A model generated the notes under the pieces. That model worked only from the letters and a program-made list of their open reading frames with translations. It made no database searches and was not told the DNA's origin. A program made the position numbers and the translations under genes. A stretch of 64,000 nt of DNA from Streptomyces noursei (lineage in GTDB: Bacteria > Actinomycetota > Actinomycetes > Streptomycetales > Streptomycetaceae): assembly GCF_001646665.1 (NCBI RefSeq), contig NZ_LWBU01000062.1, positions 23,418 to 87,417 on the forward strand, read 5' to 3'. This document shows positions 55,537 through 63,482 of the stretch, piece after piece (position 1 is the stretch's first letter; each line of letters opens with the position of its first letter).

Positions 55537-55899
55537 ATGACACGTCATACCTTGCTGAAGGCCGGGATCGCCGTATCGGCGCTGGGCGCCGCCCTCGGTG
55601 TCACCGGGGGCGCGGCGCACGCGGTGGTGCAGCCGCCGCAGCTGCCGCAGCTGCCGAAGACGGACCCCCAGGCGGCCCTGCAGGGCACGATGGGCGCCGT
55701 GCCGCACGTGACGGGAGTGGCCAAGAACCTGAAGGTCAACCCGCTGGCGCAGACGGGCGTGGACCCCCTCAACAACGGTGTGGGCACGCAGGTCAGCGAC
55801 TTCAAGCCGGTGGACACGACCACGGCGACCGGTTCCCTGACCAGCCTCCCGGGCCTGCCGGTCGCGGGGCCCGTGCTGGGCGGGATCATCCCGGGCTGA
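55537..55899 (+). CDS. small secreted protein
   Basis: 120 residues: signal peptide (AGIAVSALGAALGVTGGAAHA), a Pro/Gln/Leu-rich segment PPQLPQLPK and a C-terminus SLPGLPVAGPVLGGIIPG similar in style to the protein at 49550. AGGAG six bases before ATG 55537. Function unknown. Confidence 0.72.
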   Translation: MTRHTLLKAGIAVSALGAALGVTGGAAHAVVQPPQLPQLPKTDPQAALQGTMGAVPHVTGVAKNLKVNPLAQTGVDPLNNGVGTQVSDFKPVDTTTATGSLTSLPGLPVAGPVLGGIIPG

Positions 55900-55916
55900 C
55901 CCGGCCGGACGGACGA

Positions 55917-55960
55917 GAACGGCTCCGCCTCCCCCGGACGGAGAGGAGGCGGAGCCGTTC
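55917..55960. terminator. bidirectional terminator
   Basis: Perfect 16-bp stem (55917-55932 with 55945-55960), 12-nt loop, between converging secreted-protein and aldehyde dehydrogenase genes. Confidence 0.9.
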
Positions 55961-55973
55961 GGCCGTGAAGGGA

Positions 55974-56873
55974 TCAGTACGACGATCCCGAGGCGCCCAG
56001 GGAGCCGGTGGGGTGCCAGACCGTCTTGGTCTCCAGGAACGCGGTGAGCCGGTGCGTGCCCGGGTCGGCGGTGAAGTCCTCCCCGTCCGCGCCCCGCGGG
56101 CGCAGCACGCGCTTGAGGTTGTCCGCGGCGGCGATCTCCAGCTCACGCGCGAGCGAGGCGTCCGCGCCGGTCAGGTCGATGGCGTTGACGTCCTGGTGCG
56201 CGGCGAGCGGGGCGGCGATCTCGGCCGCCTTGCCGGACAGGACGTTCACGACACCGCCCGGCAGGTCGGAGGTGGCCAGCACCTCGCCCAGGGACAGCGC
56301 CGGGAGCGGGGCCGTCTCGGAGGCGACGACGACCGCCGTGTTGCCGGTGGCGATCACCGGGGCGACGACGGACACCAGGCCCAGGAACGACGACTCGCGC
56401 GGCGCGACGATCGCGACGACGCCCGTCGGCTCGGGGGTGGACAGGTTGAAGAACGGGCCCGCGACCGGGTTCGCCCCGCCCACGACCTGGCCGATCTTGT
56501 CCGTCCAGCCCGCGTACCAGACCCAGCGGTCGACGGCGGCCTCGACGACCTCGGCCGCCCTGGACTTGGACAGCCCCTCCGCGTGCGCCACCTCGTGCAC
56601 GAACTGGCTCTTGCGGCCCTCCAGCATCTCGGCGACGCGGTAGAGGACCTGGCCGCGGTTGTACGCAGTCGCCCCGGACCAGCCGCCGAACGCCTTGCGC
56701 GCGGCGACGACCGCGTCACGGGCGTCCTTGCGGGAGGAGAGCGGCGCGTTCGCCAGCCACTTGCCCTTGTGGTCCTGCACTTCGTACACCCGGCCGCTCT
56801 CGCTGCGGGGGAACTTGCCCCCGACGTACAGCTTGTAGGTCTTGAGCACGCTCAGTCGGGAAGACTCAGACAT
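55974..56873 (-). CDS. truncated aldehyde dehydrogenase-like protein without the catalytic cysteine
   Basis: 299 residues matching the NAD-binding part of aldehyde dehydrogenases (YKLYVGGKFPRSESG, KDARDAVVAARKAF, STPEPTGVVAIVAP, APLPALSLGEVLATSDLPGGVVNVLSG). It ends where the catalytic Cys and conserved C-terminal half should follow, with no frameshift visible: the coding frame terminates in SGSSY just before a good terminator. Starts 8 nt inside the end of the full-length enzyme (ATGTCTGA). Probably a subunit or regulatory partner of its neighbour. Confidence 0.8.
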   Translation of the reverse strand: MSESSRLSVLKTYKLYVGGKFPRSESGRVYEVQDHKGKWLANAPLSSRKDARDAVVAARKAFGGWSGATAYNRGQVLYRVAEMLEGRKSQFVHEVAHAEGLSKSRAAEVVEAAVDRWVWYAGWTDKIGQVVGGANPVAGPFFNLSTPEPTGVVAIVAPRESSFLGLVSVVAPVIATGNTAVVVASETAPLPALSLGEVLATSDLPGGVVNVLSGKAAEIAAPLAAHQDVNAIDLTGADASLARELEIAAADNLKRVLRPRGADGEDFTADPGTHRLTAFLETKTVWHPTGSLGASGSSY

Positions 56874-58299
56874 CGAGGTACGCCTCCAGGCCGTGGCGGC
56901 CGCCCTCGCGGCCGAAGCCCGACTCCTTGTAGCCGCCGAAGGGCGAGGTCGGGTCGAACTTGTTGAACGTGTTGGCCCAGACGACGCCCGCACGGAGCTT
57001 GTTCGCCACCGCGAGGATGCGGGAGCCCTTCTCCGTCCAGATGCCGGCGGACAGGCCGTACTGGCTGTTGTTGGCCTTGGCGACGGCCTCGTCCGGGGTA
57101 CGGAACGTCAGCACCGACAGCACCGGGCCGAAGATCTCGTCGCGGGCGATGGTGTGGGCCTGCGTGACGTTGGTGAAGAGCGTCGGGGCGAACCAGAACC
57201 CGGAGGACGGCAGCTCGCAGGCCGGGGACCAGCGCTCGGCACCCTCGGCCTCACCGGTCTCGGCGAGCGCCTTGATGCGCGCCAGCTGCTCGGCGGAGTT
57301 GATCGCGCCGATGTCGGTGTTCTTGTCCAGCGGGTCGCCCAGGCGCAGCGTCGACAGGCGGCGCTTGAGGGCGTCCAGCAGCTCGTCCTGGATCGACTCC
57401 TGGACCAGCAGGCGGGAGCCCGCGCAGCAGACCTGGCCCTGGTTGAAGAAGATGCCGGTGACGATGCCCTCGACGGCCTGGTCGATGGGCGCGTCGTCGA
57501 AGACGATGTTGGCGCCCTTGCCGCCCAGCTCCAGGGTGACCTTCTTGGAGGTGCCCGCCACCTGGCGGGCGATGGCCTTGCCGACGGCGGTGGAGCCGGT
57601 GAAGGCCACCTTGTTCACGTCCGGGTGCTCGACCAGCGCGGCGCCGGCGTCCCCGTACCCGGGCAGGATGTTCACGACACCCTTGGGCAGGCCCGCCTGG
57701 CGGCAGATGTCCGCGAAGAACAGGGCGGACAGCGGGGTCGTCTCGGCGGGCTTGAGGACCACCGTGTTGCCGGTGGCGAGGGCCGGGGCGATCTTCCACG
57801 CCAGCATCAGCAGCGGGAAGTTCCACGGGATGACCTGGCCGGCCACGCCGAGCGGGCGCGGGTTCGCGCCGTAGCCCGCGTGGTCGAGCTTGTCCGCCCA
57901 GCCCGCGTAGTAGAAGAAGTGCGCGGCGACCAGCGGCAGGTCCGCGTCGCGGGTCTCCCGGATCGGCTTGCCGTTGTCCAGGGTCTCCAGGACCGCCAGC
58001 TCGCGGCTGCGCTCCTGGATGATCCGGGCGATCCGGAACAGGTACTTGGCGCGCTCGGCGCCGGGCAGCGCGCTCCACTTCTCGAACGCCTTGCGGGCGG
58101 CCTTCACGGCCCGGTCCACGTCCTCGGCACCGGCCTGGGCGACCTCGGAGAGCACCTCCTCGGAGGCGGGCGACACGGTCTTGAAGACCTTGCCGTCCGC
58201 GGCCTCGGTGAACTCGCCGTCGATGAACAGGCCGTAGGACGGCGCGATGTCGACGACCGAGCGGGACTCGGGGGCGGGTGCGTACTCGAACTTAGTCAT
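56866..58299 (-). CDS. NAD(P)-dependent aldehyde dehydrogenase
   Basis: 477 residues, full length. VIPWNFPLLMLAWK, FTGSTAVGK, LELGGKGANIVF (catalytic Glu) and the nucleophile segment NQGQVCCAGSRL are present. In context with deoC it should oxidise the acetaldehyde released from deoxyribose 5-phosphate. Starts 5 bp after the deoC stop, so deoC and both dehydrogenase genes form one operon. Confidence 0.92.
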   Translation of the reverse strand: MTKFEYAPAPESRSVVDIAPSYGLFIDGEFTEAADGKVFKTVSPASEEVLSEVAQAGAEDVDRAVKAARKAFEKWSALPGAERAKYLFRIARIIQERSRELAVLETLDNGKPIRETRDADLPLVAAHFFYYAGWADKLDHAGYGANPRPLGVAGQVIPWNFPLLMLAWKIAPALATGNTVVLKPAETTPLSALFFADICRQAGLPKGVVNILPGYGDAGAALVEHPDVNKVAFTGSTAVGKAIARQVAGTSKKVTLELGGKGANIVFDDAPIDQAVEGIVTGIFFNQGQVCCAGSRLLVQESIQDELLDALKRRLSTLRLGDPLDKNTDIGAINSAEQLARIKALAETGEAEGAERWSPACELPSSGFWFAPTLFTNVTQAHTIARDEIFGPVLSVLTFRTPDEAVAKANNSQYGLSAGIWTEKGSRILAVANKLRAGVVWANTFNKFDPTSPFGGYKESGFGREGGRHGLEAYLDV

Positions 58300-58304
58300 C
58301 GTGA

Positions 58305-59252
58305 TCAGTCCACCGTCACGTAGTCGGGACCGGAGTAACGTCCGGTGGCCAGCTTCTGACGCTGCATCAGCAGGTCGTTCAGCAGGCTCGACGCGCCGAA
58401 CCGGAACCAGTGGTTGTCCAGCCAGTCCTCACCGGCCGTCTCGTTGACCAGGACCAGGAACTTGATGGCGTCCTTGGTGGTCCGGATGCCGCCGGCGGGC
58501 TTCACCCCGACCTGTACCCCGGTCTGGGCGCGGAAGTCGCGCACCGCCTCCAGCATGAGCAGGGTGTTCGCGGGAGTGGCGTTCACCCCGACCTTGCCGG
58601 TCGAGGTCTTGATGAAGTCCGCACCCGCGATCATGCCGAGCCAGGAGGCGCGGCGGATGTTGTCGTAGGTGGACAGCTCGCCGGTCTCGAAGATCACCTT
58701 CAGGCGGGCCTGCTCGCCGCAGGCCTCCTTCACGGCGCGGATCTCCTCGTACACCTTCAGGTAGTGGCCCGCGAGGAACGCCCCGCGGTCGATCACCATG
58801 TCGATCTCGTCCGCCCCGGCGGCGACGGCGTCACGGGTGTCCGCGAGCTTGACGTCGAGGGCGGCGCGTCCGGCCGGGAAGGCGGTGGCGACGGAGGCGA
58901 CCTTCACGTCGGTCCCCGCGACGCCGGCCTTGGCGGTGGCCACCATGTCGGGGTAGACGCAGACCGCGGCGGTGCGCGGGGTGGTGCGGTCGGTGGGGTC
59001 GGGATTGACGGCCTTGGCGGCGAGCGCCCGGACCTTGCCCGGGGTGTCCGCGCCTTCGAGCGTCGTCAGGTCGATCATCGAGATGGCCAGGTCGATGGCG
59101 TACGCCTTGGCCGTGGTCTTGATCGAACGGGTACCGAGAGACGCGGCGCGCGCTTCCAGGCCGACGGTGTCGACGCCGGGCAGCCCGTGGAGGAACCGGC
59201 GCAGCGTGCTGTCGGACGCGGTCACGTCAGCGAATGCGGGTGCAGGGGGCAT
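58305..59252 (-). CDS. deoC: deoxyribose-phosphate aldolase
   Basis: 315 residues from ATG 59252. DeoC lysine motif is seen in GADFIKTSTGKVG, and the second lysine in VGVKPAGGIRTTKDA. Splits 2-deoxyribose 5-phosphate into glyceraldehyde 3-phosphate and acetaldehyde. GTG 59261 coincides with the predicted transcription start and would give a leaderless mRNA with three more residues. First gene of the deoC-ALDH operon under the nucleoside operator. Confidence 0.94.
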   Translation of the reverse strand: MPPAPAFADVTASDSTLRRFLHGLPGVDTVGLEARAASLGTRSIKTTAKAYAIDLAISMIDLTTLEGADTPGKVRALAAKAVNPDPTDRTTPRTAAVCVYPDMVATAKAGVAGTDVKVASVATAFPAGRAALDVKLADTRDAVAAGADEIDMVIDRGAFLAGHYLKVYEEIRAVKEACGEQARLKVIFETGELSTYDNIRRASWLGMIAGADFIKTSTGKVGVNATPANTLLMLEAVRDFRAQTGVQVGVKPAGGIRTTKDAIKFLVLVNETAGEDWLDNHWFRFGASSLLNDLLMQRQKLATGRYSGPDYVTVD

Positions 59253-59268
59253 GGTCACCACTTGAGCA

Positions 59269-59283
59269 TATCTACGCGCGTAG
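59269..59283 (-). promoter_or_regulatory. nucleoside operator and -10 before deoC
   Basis: Perfect CTACGCGCGTAG (59272-59283, same on both strands). On the minus strand its last TAG begins a TAGATA -10 (59274-59269). A bound repressor would directly cover the -10. Confidence 0.72.
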
Positions 59284-59348
59284 CGGCCTGTACAGCCCCG
59301 GGCGCGTGGTCCGTGGATACGCGCTGGTGGACACGGGTGAAGTGAGCT

Positions 59349-59368
59349 CTGTCACGCGCTCGTGACAG
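59349..59368. promoter_or_regulatory. inverted repeat matching the AfsQ1 box
   Basis: CTGTCACG-CGCT-CGTGACAG, 8-bp perfect arms. It contains GTCAC-n6-GTGAC (59351-59366), an exact GTnAC-n6-GTnAC match, 140 bp before the sortase-substrate gene and in front of an AT-rich stretch (59389-59412) that may be its promoter. Confidence 0.5.
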
Positions 59369-59504
59369 GGAGCGAACGGGTCCCGCACACAAGATCCATA
59401 ACTTTGTTCGTGCAGCCCGCCAGAACTCACCGGCGCCGCCCGAACGAGCAGGCGGCATGCGGCTCTTCCTCACCTCCACCCTCTTCCGGCATCACGGAGT
59501 CGTC

Positions 59505-60797
59505 ATGCGTTTCGCCCTTCGCACCGCCATCGCCACCGCCGTCATGGCCGGTGCCGTGCTCACCCCCACGACCGCCGCCACCGCCGCCGAGGGCCCCGGC
59601 GGCAGCCGGCCGGCCACCGGCTCGCCGACCGCGGGCACCCGGCCGGCCGCTGCGGACCCGCAGCCCGCCGGGCCCGGGACCGCTGCCGGCCCCGCCGCGC
59701 CGGACACCGAGCCCGCCCCGGCGGTGAAGCCCGCCGCGCCGGACACCGACCCGGCCGCCCCGGCGGTGAAGCCCGCCGCGCCGGACACCGAGCCCGCCGC
59801 AGGCGAGCCGCAGCCCGGGTCCGGCGAGCGCGAGCCCCTCGCCACCGTCCAGCTCGTGGAGGGCATGTCCGCGCAGGTCTTCCGCGTCGACGGCACGCTG
59901 GAGGCCGACGTCCGCCGGGCCGGCAGGACGCTGTTCACGCTGAAGGCCGGCGAGAAGCGCACGTACAACCGGGTCGAGGTCCTCCTCAGGGCCGACGGAC
60001 GGGTGATCCCGCGCCAGGTCGACGAGGACATGGGCGAACTGGTCCGTACCCGCACCCTCAAGAACGGCACCTACGTCAAGATCTACCGCGTCACTCCGGA
60101 CCACCACCGTGCCGACACCTTCGTCGACGGCACCTCGATCGGTGTCCTGGACGCCGACGGCCGCTCGGTGGCCGCCCAGAACGACGTCCAGTACCTCGTG
60201 CTCGACGCGGACGGCTCGGCGTATGACTGGCTCGGCAGGGACAACGTCGTGACCGGCGCCGAGCCGGGCGTCTACAGGCTGCCCAACGGCCGGCTGATCC
60301 GGATCGTCAGGACGGAGTCGGGCCGTTACGGCATCTCCGCGTGCACCGAGGACGGGTGCCCGAAGGGCGTCCTGCTCGTCGACGGCACCGGCCGTGCCGT
60401 CCTGCGCACGGGCTCGGCCGTCGTCGTCCTCGACCGGGACGGCACGTTCTCCCACTACGTCGTCGGAGCCGCCACCCAGGGCGCGGCCGTCCACATCGGC
60501 GCCGAGGTCCCGGGCGCGGACAAGGGCGGCGACAGCGACAACGGCACGGGCAAGGGTGCCGGGCAGGACGGGGACAAGGGCGGTGACACGGCCACGCACG
60601 CCACCGCCGCCGTCACCGCCCAGGGCACCACCTCGCAGACGTCCGTCGTGCCGAGGGGCGGGGTCGCCGCCGGTGCCGAGACGGCCGGCGAGGGCGACCG
60701 CACCCTGCTCGTCGCCGCAGGTGCGGGCGCCGCCGCCCTGTCGGCCGCCGGCCTCGGATTCGTCGCCATGCGCCGCCGGGCGGCCGACCACCGCTGA
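59505..60797 (+). CDS. secreted protein with C-terminal VPRGGV sorting signal
   Basis: 430 residues: signal peptide ending AATAA, a repeat region of PAAPDTxPA units encoded by DNA repeats (about 59690-59800), a long beta-rich domain with repeated VDG/DADG stretches, a Thr/Ser/Gly-rich spacer, then VPRGGVAAG, a hydrophobic helix (LLVAAGAGAAALSAAGLGFVAM) and RRR. This tripartite end is a sortase signal with VPxGG in place of LPxTG. ATG 59505 has GGAG upstream. The adjacent sortase is the likely partner. Confidence 0.8.
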   Translation: MRFALRTAIATAVMAGAVLTPTTAATAAEGPGGSRPATGSPTAGTRPAAADPQPAGPGTAAGPAAPDTEPAPAVKPAAPDTDPAAPAVKPAAPDTEPAAGEPQPGSGEREPLATVQLVEGMSAQVFRVDGTLEADVRRAGRTLFTLKAGEKRTYNRVEVLLRADGRVIPRQVDEDMGELVRTRTLKNGTYVKIYRVTPDHHRADTFVDGTSIGVLDADGRSVAAQNDVQYLVLDADGSAYDWLGRDNVVTGAEPGVYRLPNGRLIRIVRTESGRYGISACTEDGCPKGVLLVDGTGRAVLRTGSAVVVLDRDGTFSHYVVGAATQGAAVHIGAEVPGADKGGDSDNGTGKGAGQDGDKGGDTATHATAAVTAQGTTSQTSVVPRGGVAAGAETAGEGDRTLLVAAGAGAAALSAAGLGFVAMRRRAADHR

Positions 60798-60926
60798 TCG
60801 CCGACCACCGCTGATCACCGTTCCTCCCGTGGCCCGTCCCGACCCGAGCGGGCCACTCCCACCCCGGGCGGGCCGCCGCGACACACCCCACGCGGCGGCC
60901 CGCCGCCCACGTTCCCAGGAGCCCCC

Positions 60927-61517
60927 GTGAAGCACCGGCTCGCCGCCGCGCTGCTCGTCCTCGCCGGCGCGGCCGGCTGCGGCGCCCCCGCGGACGCCCC
61001 CCGGCCCGCCCCGCCCGCCCACGTCGAACCCGCGAGCGCCCCTCCCGCGGCCGCCGCCGCCCCCATGGCCCGTTCCCGGCCCGTACGGGTCGAGATCCCC
61101 GCGGCGGGCGTCGACACCGGCCCCGTGCTCGGCCTCGGCCTCGCCGCCGACGGCACGGTCGAAGTGCCGTCCGTCGCCGACGCGGACCGGATCGGCTGGT
61201 ACGACAAGGGCGTCACGCCCGGCGAGACGGGGCCCGCCGTGCTGATCGGCCACTTCGACACCGCCGAGGGCCCGGCCGTCCTCAAGGACGTCGCCAGGAT
61301 GCGCACCGGCGACCGCATCACCGTCCGGCGGGCCGACGGCACCACCGCCCTCTTCCGCGTACGCGAACTGGAGCAGGTCGACAAGAAGGCCTTCCCGACG
61401 CGGAAGGTCTACGGCGACACCACCCGCCCCGAACTGCGCCTCATCACCTGCGGCGGGGAACTGGTGGACGGCCACCGGCCGGACAACATCATCGTGTACG
61501 CCGATCTGGTCGTGTGA
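60927..61517 (+). CDS. class F-type sortase
   Basis: 196 residues: N-terminal lipoprotein-like signal (LVLAGAAGC), Pro/Ala linker and a sortase beta-barrel with GPAVLIGHFDT (catalytic His) and LRLITCGGELVDGHRPDNIIVY (catalytic Cys in LITC, then Arg). GTG 60927 has AGGAG five bases upstream. It lies 129 bp after a protein with an unusual sorting motif, so the pair probably anchors that protein to the wall. Confidence 0.87.
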   Translation: MKHRLAAALLVLAGAAGCGAPADAPRPAPPAHVEPASAPPAAAAAPMARSRPVRVEIPAAGVDTGPVLGLGLAADGTVEVPSVADADRIGWYDKGVTPGETGPAVLIGHFDTAEGPAVLKDVARMRTGDRITVRRADGTTALFRVRELEQVDKKAFPTRKVYGDTTRPELRLITCGGELVDGHRPDNIIVYADLVV

Positions 61518-61547
61518 GGCTCCGGGCCGTGAGGCAGAATCGGCCGC

Positions 61548-62159
61548 ATGACGACCCCCGAGCAGCCCCAGTACGCCGACCGGTCCTTCCGCTCGACCCC
61601 GGGGATCATCGGCGGACTGCTGCTGATCGGCTTCGCCGCCTGGATCGGCGGTGACGCCCTGGTCACCGGCGAGGGCCGGGTGCCCTGGATCGCCGCGGCC
61701 GGGCTGCTGCTCGTCGTCCCGCTGATCGTCGCGTTCACCTTCCGGCCGGTGGTGTACGCGGGCGCCGACCGCATGCGCGTACGGAACCCGTTCCGGACCG
61801 TCGAGCTGCCCTGGGCGGCGGTCGCGGACGTGCGCGCCGGGTACTCCAGCGAGGTCGTCACCGTGGACGGCACCGTCTACCAGCTGTGGTCGGTGCCCGT
61901 CTCGCTGCGCGAGCGCAAGCGGGCGGCGCGGCGGCGGGACCGGACGGAGGCCGCGCCCGGACCGGCCGCAGGCCCCGGCACCGGACAGGCGGCCGCGTCC
62001 GCCGGCGCCGACCGGACCGTCGCCGACCTGCGCGAACTGGCCGAGCGGGGCGCGTCGCGGCCCACCGCCCAGGGGACCGCCAAGATCCGGTGGGCCTACG
62101 AGATCATCGTCCCCGCCCTCGCCGGGCTGGTCCTCCTCCTGGTCCTGCTCGCCGTCTGA
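61548..62159 (+). CDS. PH domain-like membrane protein
   Basis: 203 residues: two N-terminal helices (about 17-60), a bacterial PH-like domain (VVYAGADRMRVRNPFRTVELPWAAVADVRAGYSSEVVTVDG by position 65-105), a charged loop and a C-terminal helix. ATG 61548. Converges on the next gene with 3 bp between them. Role unknown. Confidence 0.8.
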   Translation: MTTPEQPQYADRSFRSTPGIIGGLLLIGFAAWIGGDALVTGEGRVPWIAAAGLLLVVPLIVAFTFRPVVYAGADRMRVRNPFRTVELPWAAVADVRAGYSSEVVTVDGTVYQLWSVPVSLRERKRAARRRDRTEAAPGPAAGPGTGQAAASAGADRTVADLRELAERGASRPTAQGTAKIRWAYEIIVPALAGLVLLLVLLAV

Positions 62160-62162
62160 GCG

Positions 62163-63353
62163 TCACGGCGGCCCCGGCCACACCAGCAGCATGTAGGCGC
62201 CCAGCCACGCCGACGACAGCGCGGCGGCCCCCAGCACCACCGCGGCCACCGCCCCGCGCGCCCGGGCCACCGCCACGGCCGCCGGCAGCAGCAGCGGGAA
62301 GGCGGGCAGCAGGAAACGGGCGCGCGGGAAGTACACCCCGCCGCTGCCCAAAACCACCACCAGCAGCGCCCCGCAGAAGACCAGCAGCGCCGGCGGCTGC
62401 CGGTCGGCCAGGCACAGCGCGTACAGCGCCACCGAGGCCACCAGCACCGCCGACACGGCCACCAGGAACAGCTGGGGCGTCCGGTCGTAGGCGAGCAGCT
62501 CCCGCATCTCGCGCAGGGTGCCCGCGCCGCCGTCCCACGTGTTGCGCCACAGCCGCTGCACGGCGAAGTACCCGTCCCAGCGGCCCACCCGGAGGCCCAC
62601 CCACGCCACGTACGCGAGCCAGCCCAGGGGAGCGGTGAGCGCCGCGGCCAACGGGGCCCACGCGCGCGTGCGGGCCGCCGCCACCAGGCCGGCCGCCGTC
62701 ACCGCCGCGGCGAGCGCGATCCCGGTCGGGCGCGTGAGGCCGGCGAGCACCGTCAGGGCCGCCGCCGCGTACCAGCGGCCGGTCAGCACGGCGTACAGGG
62801 CCCACGCGGCCAGCGCCGTGAACAGCGACTCGGTGTAGCCCATCCACTGCACGACCCCGACCGGCAGGGCGCCCCACAGGACGGCGAGCACCGTGCCGGC
62901 GCGGCGCCCGTGCAGCCGGTCACCGACCGCGAAGACCCCCCAGGCGGCGACCAGGGAGAACCCCACCGCCAGCAGCAGCGCCACCGACGCGCGCGAGCCG
63001 GGCGTGACGCCCGCGACCGCCTTCACCAGCACCGGGTAGAGCGGGAAGAACGCCAGATTGTTGGAGTCGTACCGGGTGCCGAGGTGGTCCTGGTAGCCGT
63101 GGTCGGCGATGCCCAGGTACCAGTCCGAGTCCCAGGACGTCGCCAGCGTCGGCCACACCCCGTGCCCCTTGAGGTGCGCCCACCGGGCCAGGACGAGCAG
63201 CCCCAGGAGCCGGACGAACAGGTACCCGAGCAGGGCGGGCGCGGCGTACCGCAGTGAGCGGGCGGTCCGCTCCCGTACGCCCCCGGCCACCGGGGACGGG
63301 GGCCGGCGCGACGCGGGGACGGTCGGGCGCGGGGTGATCACCGACGGGGGCAC
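62163..63353 (-). CDS. PIG-V-like GT-C glycosyltransferase
   Basis: 396 residues, about ten transmembrane helices. The first loop contains SWDSDWYLGIADHGYQ, the acidic WDxxWY motif of PIG-V/GT-C mannosyltransferases that use polyprenyl-phosphate sugars. Family GT76-like by this motif only. GTG 63353 has GGAG five to eight bases upstream. Donor could be polyprenyl-phosphoryl mannose or arabinose; not determinable here. Confidence 0.8.
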   Translation of the reverse strand: MPPSVITPRPTVPASRRPPSPVAGGVRERTARSLRYAAPALLGYLFVRLLGLLVLARWAHLKGHGVWPTLATSWDSDWYLGIADHGYQDHLGTRYDSNNLAFFPLYPVLVKAVAGVTPGSRASVALLLAVGFSLVAAWGVFAVGDRLHGRRAGTVLAVLWGALPVGVVQWMGYTESLFTALAAWALYAVLTGRWYAAAALTVLAGLTRPTGIALAAAVTAAGLVAAARTRAWAPLAAALTAPLGWLAYVAWVGLRVGRWDGYFAVQRLWRNTWDGGAGTLREMRELLAYDRTPQLFLVAVSAVLVASVALYALCLADRQPPALLVFCGALLVVVLGSGGVYFPRARFLLPAFPLLLPAAVAVARARGAVAAVVLGAAALSSAWLGAYMLLVWPGPP

Positions 63354-63482
63354 GGTGGCGCTCCAGGGGCTCGGCTGCGGTACCGGGGGTCACCCTGCTC
63401 GGTGGCCCCCGGAACGTACCGGCCCCCTGCGTCGACTGACGTAGGGAATTCACCCGTACGGGATGCGTACGGGCGCCACCCC

